Shown: positions 1 through 9,716, numbered from the stretch's first letter. The stretch: DNA of 64,000 nucleotides from an uncultured Desulfovibrio sp. (GCA_900546145.1 URBN01000009.1:1-64000), one strand, 5' to 3'. Numbers and translations are program-made. Notes: a model not told the origin generated them from the letters alone.

Positions 1-27
1 GAGTTCAGACGTGTGCTCTTCCGATCT
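1..27. other. Illumina adapter remnant at contig end
   Basis: The first 27 bases match the 3' part of the Illumina TruSeq read-2 adapter, including the terminal string ACGTGTGCTCTTCCGATCT. This is not biological sequence. It marks position 1 as an untrimmed assembly end. Confidence 0.95.
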
Positions 28-634
28 ACAAAAGAAAAAAATTTAAATATATCTCTATAAATAGTTACCGCGTTATTGATTGCAATAAAAATATTATTTA
101 CATTTTTATTACCTTAAACAAATTAATATAACTAACGTATAACCATATTTTAAATATTATACATGATAAAATCAAAAAAAAATCACAACATGCAAAAATA
201 ATTTACTATAAGACGAGTTAAAATTATAATAAAAAAATATCAGGCTCGAAAATTTGCATTCTATATTAAACTATGACGAATCATTGTCAAAGCATTACAG
301 ACGTCAACTTTGTACTTATATATTAAGACAATCTCTACAAAGAAGCAACTCCTTCTCCGCACACTTCTTTGCGGCGAGCGAGGCGATAATCTGATACATA
401 GATTTTTTATCCGAAGTTGATCACTTTTCCAGTTTAATTCAATACACCACACCATCAAATATACTTTACGAATGGATATAATGTTGGTATTTTGAAGTTG
501 TTTTTTGAGTATTAAATTATTATTTTTGCCCCTCCCCTTCCTTCCCGCTATTCTTTTCCTCTTCATTCTCAAATTCAAAATTTCTCGTAATATCTTTCCA
601 ACATACTAAACTCTTTTTTATTGATACCACTGAC
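28..634. other. AT-rich stretch upstream of rho, no convincing gene
   Basis: About 600 bases are much richer in A and T than anything downstream, with many stops in all frames. A short GC-richer patch lies near 350-385. The best open frame, 105 codons on the minus strand at 261-578, is basic, low in complexity and unrecognised. The stretch may hold the rho promoter and leader, but no promoter stands out from the general AT background. Because it sits next to adapter sequence, its continuity with the chromosome rests on the assembly. Confidence 0.5.
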
Positions 635-1936
635 ATGCAGAAAACAAACGATGCTTTTCTGGACGGTATCTCGTCCGGCACACCGCTCAAGCTCTCCACA
701 CTGAAAACACTCTCAATGGCCGATTTGATGCACCTGGCCGAAAAATACGGCATTGAAAACGCCAGTTCCCTGCGCAAACAGGAACTCAGCTTTGCTATTC
801 TGCAGGCCTGCGCATCCCAGAATGGCGCCATCTACGGGGACGGCGTGCTGAAAATTCTTCCGGACGGCTTCGGTTTTCTCCGCTCTCCCCTCTGCTCCTA
901 TCTGCCGGGTCCTGATGACATCTATGTTTCTCCCTCGCAGATACGCAAATTTTCCCTGCGCAAGGGAGACATTGTTGCGGGGCAAATCCGTCCTCCGAGA
1001 GAGGGCGAACGCTATTTCGCCCTGCTGAAAGTGACCAGCATCGGCTTCGAGGATCCAGACAAGGCACGCAACCTCGTGCTCTTCGACAACCTGACGCCCA
1101 TTTACCCCATGCGCCAGCTCATCATGGAAAACGGCGCCCAGAATTACTCCAACAGGATCATCGACCTTCTTGCTCCCATAGGCCGCGGTCAGCGCGGGCT
1201 CATTGTCGCTCCTCCGAGAACCGGCAAAACTGTTCTTCTTCAGTCTCTCGCCAATGCCATCACGACAAACAGTCCGGAATGCTACCTCATCGTCCTGCTC
1301 ATCGATGAGCGCCCGGAAGAAGTGACAGATATGGAGCGCACGGTAAAAGGAGCCGAGGTCATCAGCTCCACGTTTGACGAACCGCCGCAGCGCCACGTGC
1401 AGGTCTGCGAGATGGTGCTTGAAAAAGCAAAACGTCTTGTGGAACGCAAACGCGATGTCGTCATTCTCCTCGATTCCATCACCAGGGTCGGCAGAGCCTA
1501 CAACAGCGTCACACCCCAGTCGGGACGCGTGCTCACCGGCGGCCTCGATGCCAATGCCCTGCAGCGCCCCAAACGCTTTTTCGGCGCCGCTCGTAACGTG
1601 GAGGAAGGCGGCAGCCTCACTATCATAGCCACGGCACTGACAGACACGGGATCCCGCATGGATGAGGTCATCTTCGAGGAATTCAAGGGTACTGGCAACA
1701 TGGAGATCTATCTCGACCGTCACCTTTCTGAAAAACGCGTCTTCCCCGCCATGGATATCAACCGTTCCGGCACACGCCGCGAGGAACTGCTCCTTTCCGA
1801 AGACGTCCTGAACAGGGTCTGGATCCTGCGCAAGATACTCGCGCCCATGACGCCGCTCGACGGCATGGAATTTCTCCTCGATAAAATGAAGGGAACAAAA
1901 TCCAACAGGGATTTCCTCAGCGCAATGGGCAAATAA
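635..1936 (+). CDS. rho: Transcription termination factor Rho
   Basis: Hexameric RNA-dependent ATPase/helicase that ends transcription of untranslated RNA. The 433 residues match the usual family length. In order: a Rho-N helical domain (about 17-60), the cold-shock-like primary RNA-binding domain ([16 protein letters not shown] near 68-84), and the RecA-like motor. Walker A is APPRTGKT ending at about 199, Walker B is [10 protein letters not shown] near 275, and the R-loop region [20 protein letters not shown] follows. The Q-loop region [12 protein letters not shown] is also present. ATG at 635 is the first start in frame. It has no clear Shine-Dalgarno sequence, since the upstream DNA is AT-rich. 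The gene is monocistronic and closed by a strong hairpin at 2024-2065. Confidence 0.97.
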   Translation: MQKTNDAFLDGISSGTPLKLSTLKTLSMADLMHLAEKYGIENASSLRKQELSFAILQACASQNGAIYGDGVLKILPDGFGFLRSPLCSYLPGPDDIYVSPSQIRKFSLRKGDIVAGQIRPPREGERYFALLKVTSIGFEDPDKARNLVLFDNLTPIYPMRQLIMENGAQNYSNRIIDLLAPIGRGQRGLIVAPPRTGKTVLLQSLANAITTNSPECYLIVLLIDERPEEVTDMERTVKGAEVISSTFDEPPQRHVQVCEMVLEKAKRLVERKRDVVILLDSITRVGRAYNSVTPQSGRVLTGGLDANALQRPKRFFGAARNVEEGGSLTIIATALTDTGSRMDEVIFEEFKGTGNMEIYLDRHLSEKRVFPAMDINRSGTRREELLLSEDVLNRVWILRKILAPMTPLDGMEFLLDKMKGTKSNRDFLSAMGK

Positions 1937-2023
1937 CTGTCCGCGCGTCACGCCGACATTTGAGAAAGACTCTTCCCCGGCTGGGAGAGAAGCCATTTCC
2001 CCTTTCATCCACAGAAGGCAGAA

Positions 2024-2065
2024 AAAAGCAGGGAGCCGCAGTTTCGATCGCGGCTCCCTGCTTTT
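2024..2065. terminator. Bidirectional terminator between rho and ade
   Basis: Perfect 16-bp inverted repeat (arms 2024-2039 and 2050-2065) with a 10-base loop. The outer pairs are A/T runs, so both strands end in a T tract. It lies between the convergent rho (+) and adenine deaminase (-) genes and can serve both. Confidence 0.9.
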
Positions 2066-2094
2066 CGCTTCTCAGTATCTCTGAACTCTTTGGA

Positions 2095-3870
2095 CTACGC
2101 TTCCGCGTCCACCGGAACAAACGTAAACTTTCCGACATCAAAGAGACCGCGCGTATTGACCTTCAGCGCGGGGATGACGCACAGCGACATGAAACTCAGA
2201 CTCATCACAGCGTCGACATCAGGACTGACATCGAAAGTCCTGGCCGCAGCGAAGATGGCTTCCTGCTTCCGGGCTGTCTCTCCGGCAGTTTCCGTGCTCA
2301 TGAGGCCTCCCACAGGGAGAGCAAGCGAAGCCAGGACACGTCCCTGACGGACCAGGGCTATACCGCCGTGCATGCTGGCCACGGCCTCAATGGCAACTGC
2401 CATGTCTTCATCGGAATCGCCGGCGCAGACGATGTTATGCGAATCATGAGCGATGCTCGTCGCAAGGGCTCCGCCGAGGAACTGCCCTTCTTTGACGTAT
2501 CCGCCAAGTATGCCCAGCCCGACCTTTCCACTGCCTTTGTGGCGCTCGACAACAGCCACTTTGCAGAGACCGGGATTGCGGCTGGCCACGAAACAGCCGT
2601 CTTCCGTTTCGACGGGCATCACTCTGTCTTCGGTAACAAGGGAGTGCGGCTGCATGCCTATGACATGCGCCTTCCCCGAAGGAACCGGGAGCCGTAAGGC
2701 GCCCGCGCTGAAGCCTCCGAGGCACACGCTGTCGAGGAGCGGAGCCGGCACGGAAGCGGACGGAATATCCGCCGCAAGCCTGCCGTCCCTCACAACCTGA
2801 AGTCCGGCGCACCAGACATCCTGCACACGGAACGACACGAGGTCCTCGACCAGGCAGAGATCCGCGGCGTATCCGGGGGCTATGGCTCCTACTCCCTGCA
2901 GGCCATAGCAGGAAGCCGGATTGATGGTGGCCATGGACACGGCGACGGGGGCGGGTATGCCGGCTTTCACGGCTTTGGCGAGAATATGGTTAATATGACC
3001 GTGCGCCAGGATATCACCTGCATGCAGATCGTCCGTACAGAAGGCGCACCTGTGGGCGTTGGCGGGGGTAAGGCCTTTCAGGAGGGCTTCGAGATTGCGG
3101 GCGGCAGATCCTTCTCGGATAAAGACGTACATACCCGCAGCAATGCGGGCCTTCATCTCTTCCGGCGTTCCGCATTCATGGTCGTTCAGGATGCTGCATC
3201 CGGCGTACGCCTGCAGACCGGCTCCGGCGAGTCCCGGGGAATGACCGTCCACTGCAAGCCCCGCGTTGCGGGTATCCCTGATTTTACAGAGCAGATCGTC
3301 ATCACAGGCCAGAACTCCGGGGCAGTTCATGACCTCGCCGAGAGAAATGGTCTTTTCCTCATGGAGGAACGGCTCAAGATCCAGCGCAGTCAGTTCAGCG
3401 CCGGCGTCCTCGAAGGGCGTACAGGGCACACAGGAAGGCAGGGCAAAATGGATGGAAAGGGGCAGGCCCGCGGCCGCGTCATACATATAGCGCAGGGCAA
3501 GCTGGCCTCCGACATTGGCGATCTCGTGCGGATCGGCCACCACACGCGTGGTGCCGCAGGGAAGAACGGCAGCAGCGAATGCTCCCGGAGTGAGCAGCGT
3601 GGACTCGATATGCACATGGACGTCCATGAGGCCGGGAATAAGATATTTCCCCCCGCAGTCGAAGACAGCCCTGGCGTTTACGGACTTTGCCTCCCCGCCG
3701 CGCAGCACAGCAGCGATTCTGCCGCCGTCGATGACAACGGTGGCGCCGGGAATCACCTCACAGTTCATGACGTCAACCACTTTCGCGTTTGTGAGCGCGA
3801 GACAGCTTTCCTTTCTGCCCAGAGCGGCGTCAATGCCCCTCTTCAGATTTTCAAGAGTTACTCCCGACAT
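2095..3870 (-). CDS. ade: Adenine deaminase
   Basis: Hydrolytic deamination of adenine to hypoxanthine in purine salvage, in the amidohydrolase-superfamily adenine deaminase family (Ade/YerA type). The chosen ATG at 3870 is preceded by AGGAGG at good spacing and gives 591 residues, close to the family's usual 580-590. The frame stays open upstream but without family sequence. Visible features are the metal-binding H-x-H in LMDVHVHIEST (H85, H87), the segment VDGHSPGL, FCTDDLHAGD, and the C-terminal domain containing GGALATSIAHDSHN typical of this family. It is convergent with rho, and about 210 bases separate it from the divergent yicC. Confidence 0.93.
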   Translation of the reverse strand: MSGVTLENLKRGIDAALGRKESCLALTNAKVVDVMNCEVIPGATVVIDGGRIAAVLRGGEAKSVNARAVFDCGGKYLIPGLMDVHVHIESTLLTPGAFAAAVLPCGTTRVVADPHEIANVGGQLALRYMYDAAAGLPLSIHFALPSCVPCTPFEDAGAELTALDLEPFLHEEKTISLGEVMNCPGVLACDDDLLCKIRDTRNAGLAVDGHSPGLAGAGLQAYAGCSILNDHECGTPEEMKARIAAGMYVFIREGSAARNLEALLKGLTPANAHRCAFCTDDLHAGDILAHGHINHILAKAVKAGIPAPVAVSMATINPASCYGLQGVGAIAPGYAADLCLVEDLVSFRVQDVWCAGLQVVRDGRLAADIPSASVPAPLLDSVCLGGFSAGALRLPVPSGKAHVIGMQPHSLVTEDRVMPVETEDGCFVASRNPGLCKVAVVERHKGSGKVGLGILGGYVKEGQFLGGALATSIAHDSHNIVCAGDSDEDMAVAIEAVASMHGGIALVRQGRVLASLALPVGGLMSTETAGETARKQEAIFAAARTFDVSPDVDAVMSLSFMSLCVIPALKVNTRGLFDVGKFTFVPVDAEA

Positions 3871-4081
3871 GAAAAATCCTCCTGTGCGGGTTATTCTCGG
3901 GTTCCTATATCCCAGGCCATGAATCCTGCAAAGATGCCGCATTGTCCCACCCGGCCGTGCAGGTGTGACATATCTTCCCTTTTCCGGCATATACCGGCTT
4001 CCCGTTCTCCACCACACTTGAAAATGCGCCCCAATCACTTTAGAAGAAAGGGATATAACCTGTAGAAAGGAAGCATTCCCC

Positions 4082-4960
4082 ATGAGAAGCATGACTGGCT
4101 TTGGCAGATACATCATGGAAGACAGCGGTCTCACCCAGCAGTGGGAAATCCGCAGTGTCAACGGCAAACGCCTTGAGCTCAAGTGGAGTCTGCCCGCGGC
4201 CGTCCGCAACATGGAGAGCCGTTTCGAGAAAATCGTGAAACGCCGCGCCTCGCGGGGGCGGGTTGACATCACCCTGTCTCTGCAGTTTGCCTCGGGCCTC
4301 TTCGCGCCGCACTTTGACGTGGCCCAGGCGTCGGGCATGCTGGACGCGCTGGCGGCCCTCGCCGAATCGCGGGAGGAAAATTTCACGCCGGACTACAACG
4401 CCCTCCTCGCCATTGACGGGCTGTGGGGCGCGCCGGCCGAAGATCTCGACGAAAGCGTGGTGGCGTCTCTCGAGAAAGGTCTCGCCCTGGCGCTCGACGA
4501 CTGGAACGAGGCGCGCCAGACTGAAGGAGAGGCGCTTTCCCGGGACCTCATGGCCAGAGTGCTGCGCATGGAAGAGTGGACAGAACTCATCAGGGAACGC
4601 GCGCCGATCATCAAAAAGGATCGCACGGAAGCCCTGCACGAGCGCATCAATGAGGAGCTCGCCTCCCTGAACTGCGGCGAAATCGAGGAATCCCGCTTCC
4701 TCCAGGAGGTCGTGACGCTCATGGACCGTCTGGACGTGACAGAGGAGATAACCCGGCTCTCGACCCACCTCGAGCATCTGAGGGAGCTTCTGCAGGAGGA
4801 AAGCGACGTGGGACGCCGCCTTGACTTCACCCTGCAGGAATGCTTCCGCGAGATTAACACCTGCGGCAACAAGATTCCTGATGTCCAGTTGTCCCGCCTC
4901 GTTGTCGATTACAAGAACGAACTCGAGAAATGCCGCGAACAGGTGCAGAACCTCGAGTAG
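4082..4960 (+). CDS. yicC: YicC/YloC-family endoribonuclease-like protein
   Basis: Member of the YicC/YloC family, reported as endoribonuclease or RNase-adaptor proteins. The 292-residue length is typical. The N-terminus MRSMTGFGR, the motif SVNGKRLELK, and the C-terminal DUF1732-type stretch ending in NTCGNKIPDVQLSRLVVDYK are family hallmarks. A GAAAGGAAG ribosome site precedes the ATG. It leads a tight group with remA, gmk and pyrF; the yicC-remA-gmk order is widely conserved, so co-transcription is likely. The exact RNA target cannot be read from sequence. Confidence 0.92.
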   Translation: MRSMTGFGRYIMEDSGLTQQWEIRSVNGKRLELKWSLPAAVRNMESRFEKIVKRRASRGRVDITLSLQFASGLFAPHFDVAQASGMLDALAALAESREENFTPDYNALLAIDGLWGAPAEDLDESVVASLEKGLALALDDWNEARQTEGEALSRDLMARVLRMEEWTELIRERAPIIKKDRTEALHERINEELASLNCGEIEESRFLQEVVTLMDRLDVTEEITRLSTHLEHLRELLQEESDVGRRLDFTLQECFREINTCGNKIPDVQLSRLVVDYKNELEKCREQVQNLE

Positions 4961-4972
4961 GAACAAAACGCC

Positions 4973-5227
4973 ATGCAGCAGGACAGGCTCATCAATATCG
5001 GGTACGGCAACTTCGTACCGGTTTCGCGCATCGTGAGCATCGTCAATCCGGCCTCCTCGCCCATGAAGCGGCTCAGGGAAGACGCCCGTTCTGAAGGCAG
5101 GCTCATTGACGCCACACAGGGAAGAAAAACCCGTTCCATCATTGTCACTGACTCCAACCATGTCATCCTGTCATCCATACAGCCCGACACCATGAGCCAG
5201 CGTTTCAGTTCAGGAGAAACAGAATAA
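4973..5227 (+). CDS. remA: RemA-like DUF370 protein
   Basis: Small 84-residue DUF370 protein related to Bacillus RemA, a DNA-binding regulator of matrix and osmoprotection genes. The N-terminal [20 protein letters not shown] and the [18 protein letters not shown] segments are characteristic. It starts 12 bases after yicC, and its TAA overlaps the gmk ATG by one base (TAATG), indicating translational coupling. Outside the Firmicutes the role is not established; DNA binding here is inferred from the family. Confidence 0.9.
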   Translation: MQQDRLINIGYGNFVPVSRIVSIVNPASSPMKRLREDARSEGRLIDATQGRKTRSIIVTDSNHVILSSIQPDTMSQRFSSGETE

Positions 5228-5829
5228 TGCGCCTTGGCACAGCTCTGGTCATCAGCGCCCCCTCGGGTGCGGGCAAGACCACCCTCATCAGGAAACTCAC
5301 TGCTGAATTTCCCGGCTTCACCTATTCCATTTCCTTCACCACGAGATCCCCCCGCGCAGGAGAGGTAAACGGCCGCGATTACCATTTCACTACAAGGGAG
5401 GATTTCATAGCGCGCAGAGACAGGCACGAGTTCGCCGAGTGGGCCGAAGTGCACGGCAATCTTTACGGCACGCCGATCGCACCGGTTCTCGAAGCGCAGC
5501 GCGCGGGAAGGGATATTCTCTTCGACATCGATGTGCAGGGTGCGGCACAGCTCCATCTGTCCCTGCCTTCAGCGCATTTCGTGTTCATTCTGCCCCCGAG
5601 CATGGAAGAGCTCGAGAGGCGCCTGCGCGGGCGTGGCACAGATACCGATGAGGTCATCAGGGTCCGCCTCGCCGACGCGCGTCAGGAAATCCGCGAAGCC
5701 AGATGGTTTGACAGCCTCATCCTCAACGATGACCTTGACCGCGCCTACCAGGATCTCAGGGCCGCCTACCTACAGGCCACCCTTGCCCCGAAACTCCACA
5801 CAGCCCTTCTCGATTCTCTTCTTTTCTAA
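5227..5829 (+). CDS. gmk: Guanylate kinase
   Basis: ATP-dependent phosphorylation of GMP to GDP. The 200 residues carry the P-loop APSGAGKTTL (residues 11-20), the GMP-binding SFTTRSPRAGEVNGRDYHF, and the segment FAEWAEVHGNLYGTP. IDVQGAAQL precedes the lid region FILPPSMEELERRL. It overlaps the remA stop by one base and is followed nine bases later by pyrF, so it sits inside a nucleotide-related operon. Confidence 0.97.
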   Translation: MRLGTALVISAPSGAGKTTLIRKLTAEFPGFTYSISFTTRSPRAGEVNGRDYHFTTREDFIARRDRHEFAEWAEVHGNLYGTPIAPVLEAQRAGRDILFDIDVQGAAQLHLSLPSAHFVFILPPSMEELERRLRGRGTDTDEVIRVRLADARQEIREARWFDSLILNDDLDRAYQDLRAAYLQATLAPKLHTALLDSLLF

Positions 5830-5838
5830 GGAGTTACC

Positions 5839-6531
5839 ATGGCAGAGCTCATCGCAGCCCTTGACCTTCCCGAAACGGATCAGATTCTCTCCATGGCCGG
5901 CACTCTCAAAGGCATCGTGCCCTGGTGCAAGGTGGGCATGGAAGCCTTCGTTCTGGCTGGTCCGGACATCATCGCGAAACTTTCCGATATGGGCTTCAGG
6001 GTCTTCCTCGATCTGAAATTCTACGACATCCCCAACACCGTGGCGCAGGCCGTCAGGGCGGGCGTAAAAAGAGGCGCTTCCCTCATGACCATACACTGCC
6101 AGGGCGGGCAGAAGATGTGCGAGGCGGCCATGGACGCGGCCGAACAGGCTGCTTCAGGCGGAAAGAGGCCGTACATCTTCGGCGTGACCGCACTCACGAG
6201 CTTCGGGCCATGTGAGATGCCCGGCATCAGCCTCATGCCCACGGACTTCGCCCTGGAGCTTGCCCGCAGTGCTGATCAGTGGGGCCTCGACGGCGTGGTC
6301 TGCTCCGGAAAGGAAGTCAGGAACATCAAGCGGGAGACGAGCCTCCTTGCCCTGTGCCCAGGCATCCGTCCGGCGGGAACCGACGCCAACGATCAGGCGC
6401 GCGTCTGCACGCCGGCCGCGGCGGTGCGTGACGGCGCGGACTTTCTTGTCGTGGGCCGTCCCATCACGCGCGCGGCTGATCCCGCTGCCGCGGCGCGCGC
6501 CATAATAAGGGAAATGGAAACCGCGGGATAA
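5839..6531 (+). CDS. pyrF: Orotidine 5'-phosphate decarboxylase
   Basis: Final step of UMP synthesis (OMP to UMP). This is a type-1 enzyme of 230 residues. The catalytic D-x-K-x-x-D pattern appears in LDLKFYDIPNTV (about residues 57-68), and the phosphate-binding end FLVVGRPITRAADP is present. A strong AAGGAG site precedes the ATG, nine bases after gmk. A weak hairpin with a short T tract follows. Confidence 0.96.
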   Translation: MAELIAALDLPETDQILSMAGTLKGIVPWCKVGMEAFVLAGPDIIAKLSDMGFRVFLDLKFYDIPNTVAQAVRAGVKRGASLMTIHCQGGQKMCEAAMDAAEQAASGGKRPYIFGVTALTSFGPCEMPGISLMPTDFALELARSADQWGLDGVVCSGKEVRNIKRETSLLALCPGIRPAGTDANDQARVCTPAAAVRDGADFLVVGRPITRAADPAAAARAIIREMETAG

Positions 6532-6543
6532 CACGCCGGTGAC

Positions 6544-6566
6544 GGGCGGACCGGATCCGCCCCTTT
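6544..6566 (+). terminator. Possible weak terminator after pyrF
   Basis: A 7-bp perfect stem (GGGCGGA at 6544-6550 with TCCGCCC at 6556-6562) and a 5-base loop are followed only by CTTT. The short T tract suggests partial termination before recJ. Confidence 0.45.
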
Positions 6567-6639
6567 CCCGTCAGAGGAAAAAACAGCGTATCGCAGTGCA
6601 TGTACGGATTCTGAGCTGATTCATTTCAAGGGAGGCAGA

Positions 6640-8460
6640 ATGGCTCAATGGTATTACAGAAATGAGCCTGGAAGCTCCACGCTGAACGACGAGCAGAGCG
6701 CCGCCCTTGCCGACAGCCTGAACATCTCACCGTTTCTGATGAATATCCTCAGGCGGCGGGGGCTGTGCAGCAGAAAGGAAATCGACAGCTATCTCAACCC
6801 GTCCCTCTCGGGTCTGGTCAATCCGGAGAAATGGCCGCAGATTCCCGAGGCAGCCGACTTCCTCGTCAAAGCCCTTCTGGAGGGCAGGCAGCTCGCCGTC
6901 TGGGGCGACTATGACGTGGACGGCACCACGAGCACGGCTATCGTGCTTGATGTCCTGGAGTTCCACGGCTTCCATCCGCTCTGGCATATTCCGGACAGGC
7001 ATACCGAGGGCTACGGCATCAACGTGCCCGCCGTGGAAGAGCTCGCGAAAAAGGGCTGTCAGGTCCTGCTCACCGTGGACTCGGGCATTTCCGACGTGAA
7101 AGCCATAAAGCGGGCCAGAGAACTCGGCATGGACGTGGTCGTGAGCGACCATCACCTGCCTCCGGAAAACCTGCCGCCCGCGACCTTCTTCTTCAATCCG
7201 CGCATGGGCGATCCCGCGAAAGTGCCCTGTCCCCATCTCGCCGGCGTCGGCGTGTCCTTCTTCCTCATGGCTGCCGTCAACGCCCGGCTCGGGAAGAAGG
7301 ACGGAAAGCACTTCGTCATGGACAGGGTGCTCGACCTCGTGGCCCTCGGCACGCTCGCCGACGTCATGCGCCTCACAGGACAGAACCGCATTCTCGTGCA
7401 CGGCGGCCTGAAGCATCTTGTGAAGCCGGAGAGGCCGGGTATCGCGGCGCTTAAAGCGGTCTGCGGCATCGGGTACAGGGAGAACGTCAGCGCCACGCAG
7501 GTGAGCTTCAAGCTGGCGCCGCGCATCAACGCGGCCGGCCGCATGCGCCACGCGAAGATCGCGCTCGAGCTCATGCGGAGCACGGATTACGCGGAGAGCG
7601 CCGGTCTTGCCCAGGAACTCGACGAACTCAACACGACGCGCCGCGATACGGAAAGCATCATCCTGGACGAAGCCAGAAACCAGGCGAGGGAGCAGCAGAA
7701 AAAGGGCAGGATCACGGGTCTTGTCCTCTACGGCAAGCAGTGGCACCCCGGTGTCATCGGCATCGTGGCCACGCGCATTATCGAGGAGTTCAACGTCCCC
7801 TGCATCATCGTCTGCGACGACAAGGACACGCTCAAGGGATCGGGCAGATCTATTCCGGGCTTCGACCTCTACGCCGGACTCGCCGAGATACCGGAGCATC
7901 TGCTCGCCTTCGGCGGCCACAAGCAGGCCGCAGGCGTGCGCATCCTGCCCGGGCAGCTCGACGCCTTCAGGCACGATTTCGAGGAGATGACCAGGCGCCG
8001 CCTCGGGAAACAGCCGGAACAGATGCTGGCCATCGACGGCGTGCTCTCCCTCGGGGAGGCGGCCAATCCCGAACACCTGAAGGAACTCGCCCTCATGGAG
8101 CCCTTCGGAACAGGCAACGCCGAGCCCGTCTTCGTCTCCAATCCGGTGGAAATAGTAGGCCGGTCGACCTTCCGCGGCCGCTCGGACAGTGTGTCCCTGG
8201 TGATCCGGGACACGGTCGACGGACATACCCTGCGGGCCAAGGGCTGGGGGCTCGCCCAGGAAATCGGGCAGGACAGGCTGCACACCGTTGTGCGCATCGC
8301 CTTTACGCTCAGGGAGTCCCATTACAGCATGAACGGCCCGGAACTCACCATCAGGGACTGGGGCCCGGCGGACAAGAAAATCGCGAGCGAGATCCCTGGC
8401 CAGGCCCCAACCGTAGAAGATGAGGAAGTCGGCGAGGACACCGACGAAATCCCCTCGTAA
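6640..8460 (+). CDS. recJ: Single-stranded-DNA-specific exonuclease RecJ
   Basis: 5'-3' single-strand exonuclease of recombination and mismatch repair. The 606 residues show the DHH-phosphoesterase motifs: WGDYDVDGTTS (about 88-98), LLTVDSGIS, and VVVSDHHLPPE with D170-H171-H172. The DHHA1 domain contains LAFGGHKQAAGVRI, and an OB-like C-terminal domain includes LMEPFGTGNAEPVF. The acidic tail is nonconserved. An AGGGAGG site lies just before the ATG. The gene is separated from pyrF by about 110 bases and may have its own promoter. Confidence 0.95.
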   Translation: MAQWYYRNEPGSSTLNDEQSAALADSLNISPFLMNILRRRGLCSRKEIDSYLNPSLSGLVNPEKWPQIPEAADFLVKALLEGRQLAVWGDYDVDGTTSTAIVLDVLEFHGFHPLWHIPDRHTEGYGINVPAVEELAKKGCQVLLTVDSGISDVKAIKRARELGMDVVVSDHHLPPENLPPATFFFNPRMGDPAKVPCPHLAGVGVSFFLMAAVNARLGKKDGKHFVMDRVLDLVALGTLADVMRLTGQNRILVHGGLKHLVKPERPGIAALKAVCGIGYRENVSATQVSFKLAPRINAAGRMRHAKIALELMRSTDYAESAGLAQELDELNTTRRDTESIILDEARNQAREQQKKGRITGLVLYGKQWHPGVIGIVATRIIEEFNVPCIIVCDDKDTLKGSGRSIPGFDLYAGLAEIPEHLLAFGGHKQAAGVRILPGQLDAFRHDFEEMTRRRLGKQPEQMLAIDGVLSLGEAANPEHLKELALMEPFGTGNAEPVFVSNPVEIVGRSTFRGRSDSVSLVIRDTVDGHTLRAKGWGLAQEIGQDRLHTVVRIAFTLRESHYSMNGPELTIRDWGPADKKIASEIPGQAPTVEDEEVGEDTDEIPS

Positions 8461-8487
8461 TACGGCACGAGGGGAACAGGAAATCAG

Positions 8488-9447
8488 CTAACGCGCCTGA
8501 TCACCGGTGAGGGGAACGGGGCTCGGCGCTGACGGATCGGCGGGCGCCGGCCGGGCCGGCTGTTTTGTCTGAAGGCCGTAACTTCCATCCTGCGTGGCGG
8601 GAACGAGAGGCGCCGGCGTATCCATGCCGTAATTTCCGCCCTGCGCTCCGGCGTCACTGCCCTGAGGCTGCGCCGGGGCTGTCCCGGACGGCGCCACAGG
8701 CAGCGATCCGGAACCGGACGCATCTGCGGGCGCTTCCGGGGACCGGGCGTCCCCGGCTGGCACCGGCTGGTTCTGTTCTGCGCCGGAAGCCGGAGCGCCG
8801 CCCGCCGCGGTACGGCTGAACACGCTGCCTCTGGCCGTGAATCCCTGTCTGGCCGCCTTCGCGTACCATTTTTCAGCCTCAGCCGCGTTCTTTTCCGTGC
8901 CGATGCCGCCCTCGTAGCAGGCGCCCACGAAGAGCTCGGCCTCGCCAAAGCCCTTCTTCGCAGACTGCAGCGCCCAGGCGAAGGCGAGCTTCGGATTGGC
9001 ATCGACGATCTTCCCTTCGTTCAGCATGAGCGCCAGATTGTACTGGGCTTCAGCGTCGCCCGCGTCGGCGGCGCGCTGCATCCAGTTGAAGGCCTCGGCG
9101 TTGCTCTTTACGGCGCCGTAGCCCGTTCTGCTGGCAAAAGAAAGGAGTTTCATGCCCTCGACGGAGCCGGCCTCAGCGGCCTTACGGTACCATTCGGCCG
9201 CGGTCACGGGATCGGGGTCAACGCCGAGGCCGTTTTCATAAAGACGCCCCAGAAGCACGGCCGCGCGGGTATTTCCCTTATCGGCCAGGGGTTTCACGAT
9301 ATCATAGGTACGTTTGTACTGACCGATATTGTAGGCGGTCACAGCTTCCTTCATGGCGGAACCGTCATCCGGAGCAGCGGAGGACGGAGCAGCCTGCGTC
9401 AGAGCCAGGGCGAGCAGAATGGCGGCAGAAACCGGAATACGTTTCAT
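8488..9447 (-). CDS. Exported Sel1-like repeat protein with disordered tail
   Basis: Unnamed secreted protein of 319 residues. ATG at 9447 is preceded by GAGGAGG and begins a clear signal peptide (MKRIPVSAAILLALALTQ then APSSAA). Residues about 30-215 form consecutive Sel1-like (TPR-related) repeats recognisable as AAEWYRKAAEAGS, AFNWMQRAADAGDAEAQYNLA and AAEAEKWYAKAARQG. The last 100 or so residues are Pro/Ala/Gly-rich and probably disordered. They contain two related motifs, GGNYGMDTPAP and DGSYGLQTKQP. Sel1 repeats mediate protein contacts; the partner and role are unknown. It is convergent with recJ, with 27 bases between. Confidence 0.8.
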   Translation of the reverse strand: MKRIPVSAAILLALALTQAAPSSAAPDDGSAMKEAVTAYNIGQYKRTYDIVKPLADKGNTRAAVLLGRLYENGLGVDPDPVTAAEWYRKAAEAGSVEGMKLLSFASRTGYGAVKSNAEAFNWMQRAADAGDAEAQYNLALMLNEGKIVDANPKLAFAWALQSAKKGFGEAELFVGACYEGGIGTEKNAAEAEKWYAKAARQGFTARGSVFSRTAAGGAPASGAEQNQPVPAGDARSPEAPADASGSGSLPVAPSGTAPAQPQGSDAGAQGGNYGMDTPAPLVPATQDGSYGLQTKQPARPAPADPSAPSPVPLTGDQAR

Positions 9448-9716
9448 GGAAAAAGCCTCCTCGGAGAAAAAATGCATCCCCTCCCGCGGGAGGAAATCCG
9501 GGAAAAGCGGTTTCGCGCGGCCCGGCATCCAGCCTGTGACGGGACAGAGGAATTTACTGCTGAATATAAGAACTCAGGGCCGTTCCGCCAGCCCCGAAAC
9601 AAAAAAAATTCAGCGGGTTGACGGAGCCCGTTTTTCCTCTTAACCAAAAAGGGCGCATCCCGCGGACCGCGTGTCCGCCAGGGGTCCCGCGCCACTACGA
9701 AACATACGGACAAATC

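Noticed and set aside
335..419. 27-codon minus-strand frame MYQIIASLAAKKCAEKELLL... in the AT-rich block
   Set aside because: It has no good ribosome site, is very short, and lies in a region whose origin is uncertain; kept only as a remark.
2095..4386. 763-codon reading of adenine deaminase
   Set aside because: The first 171 codons lack family sequence and overlap yicC on the other strand; AGGAGG before ATG 3870 fixes the start.
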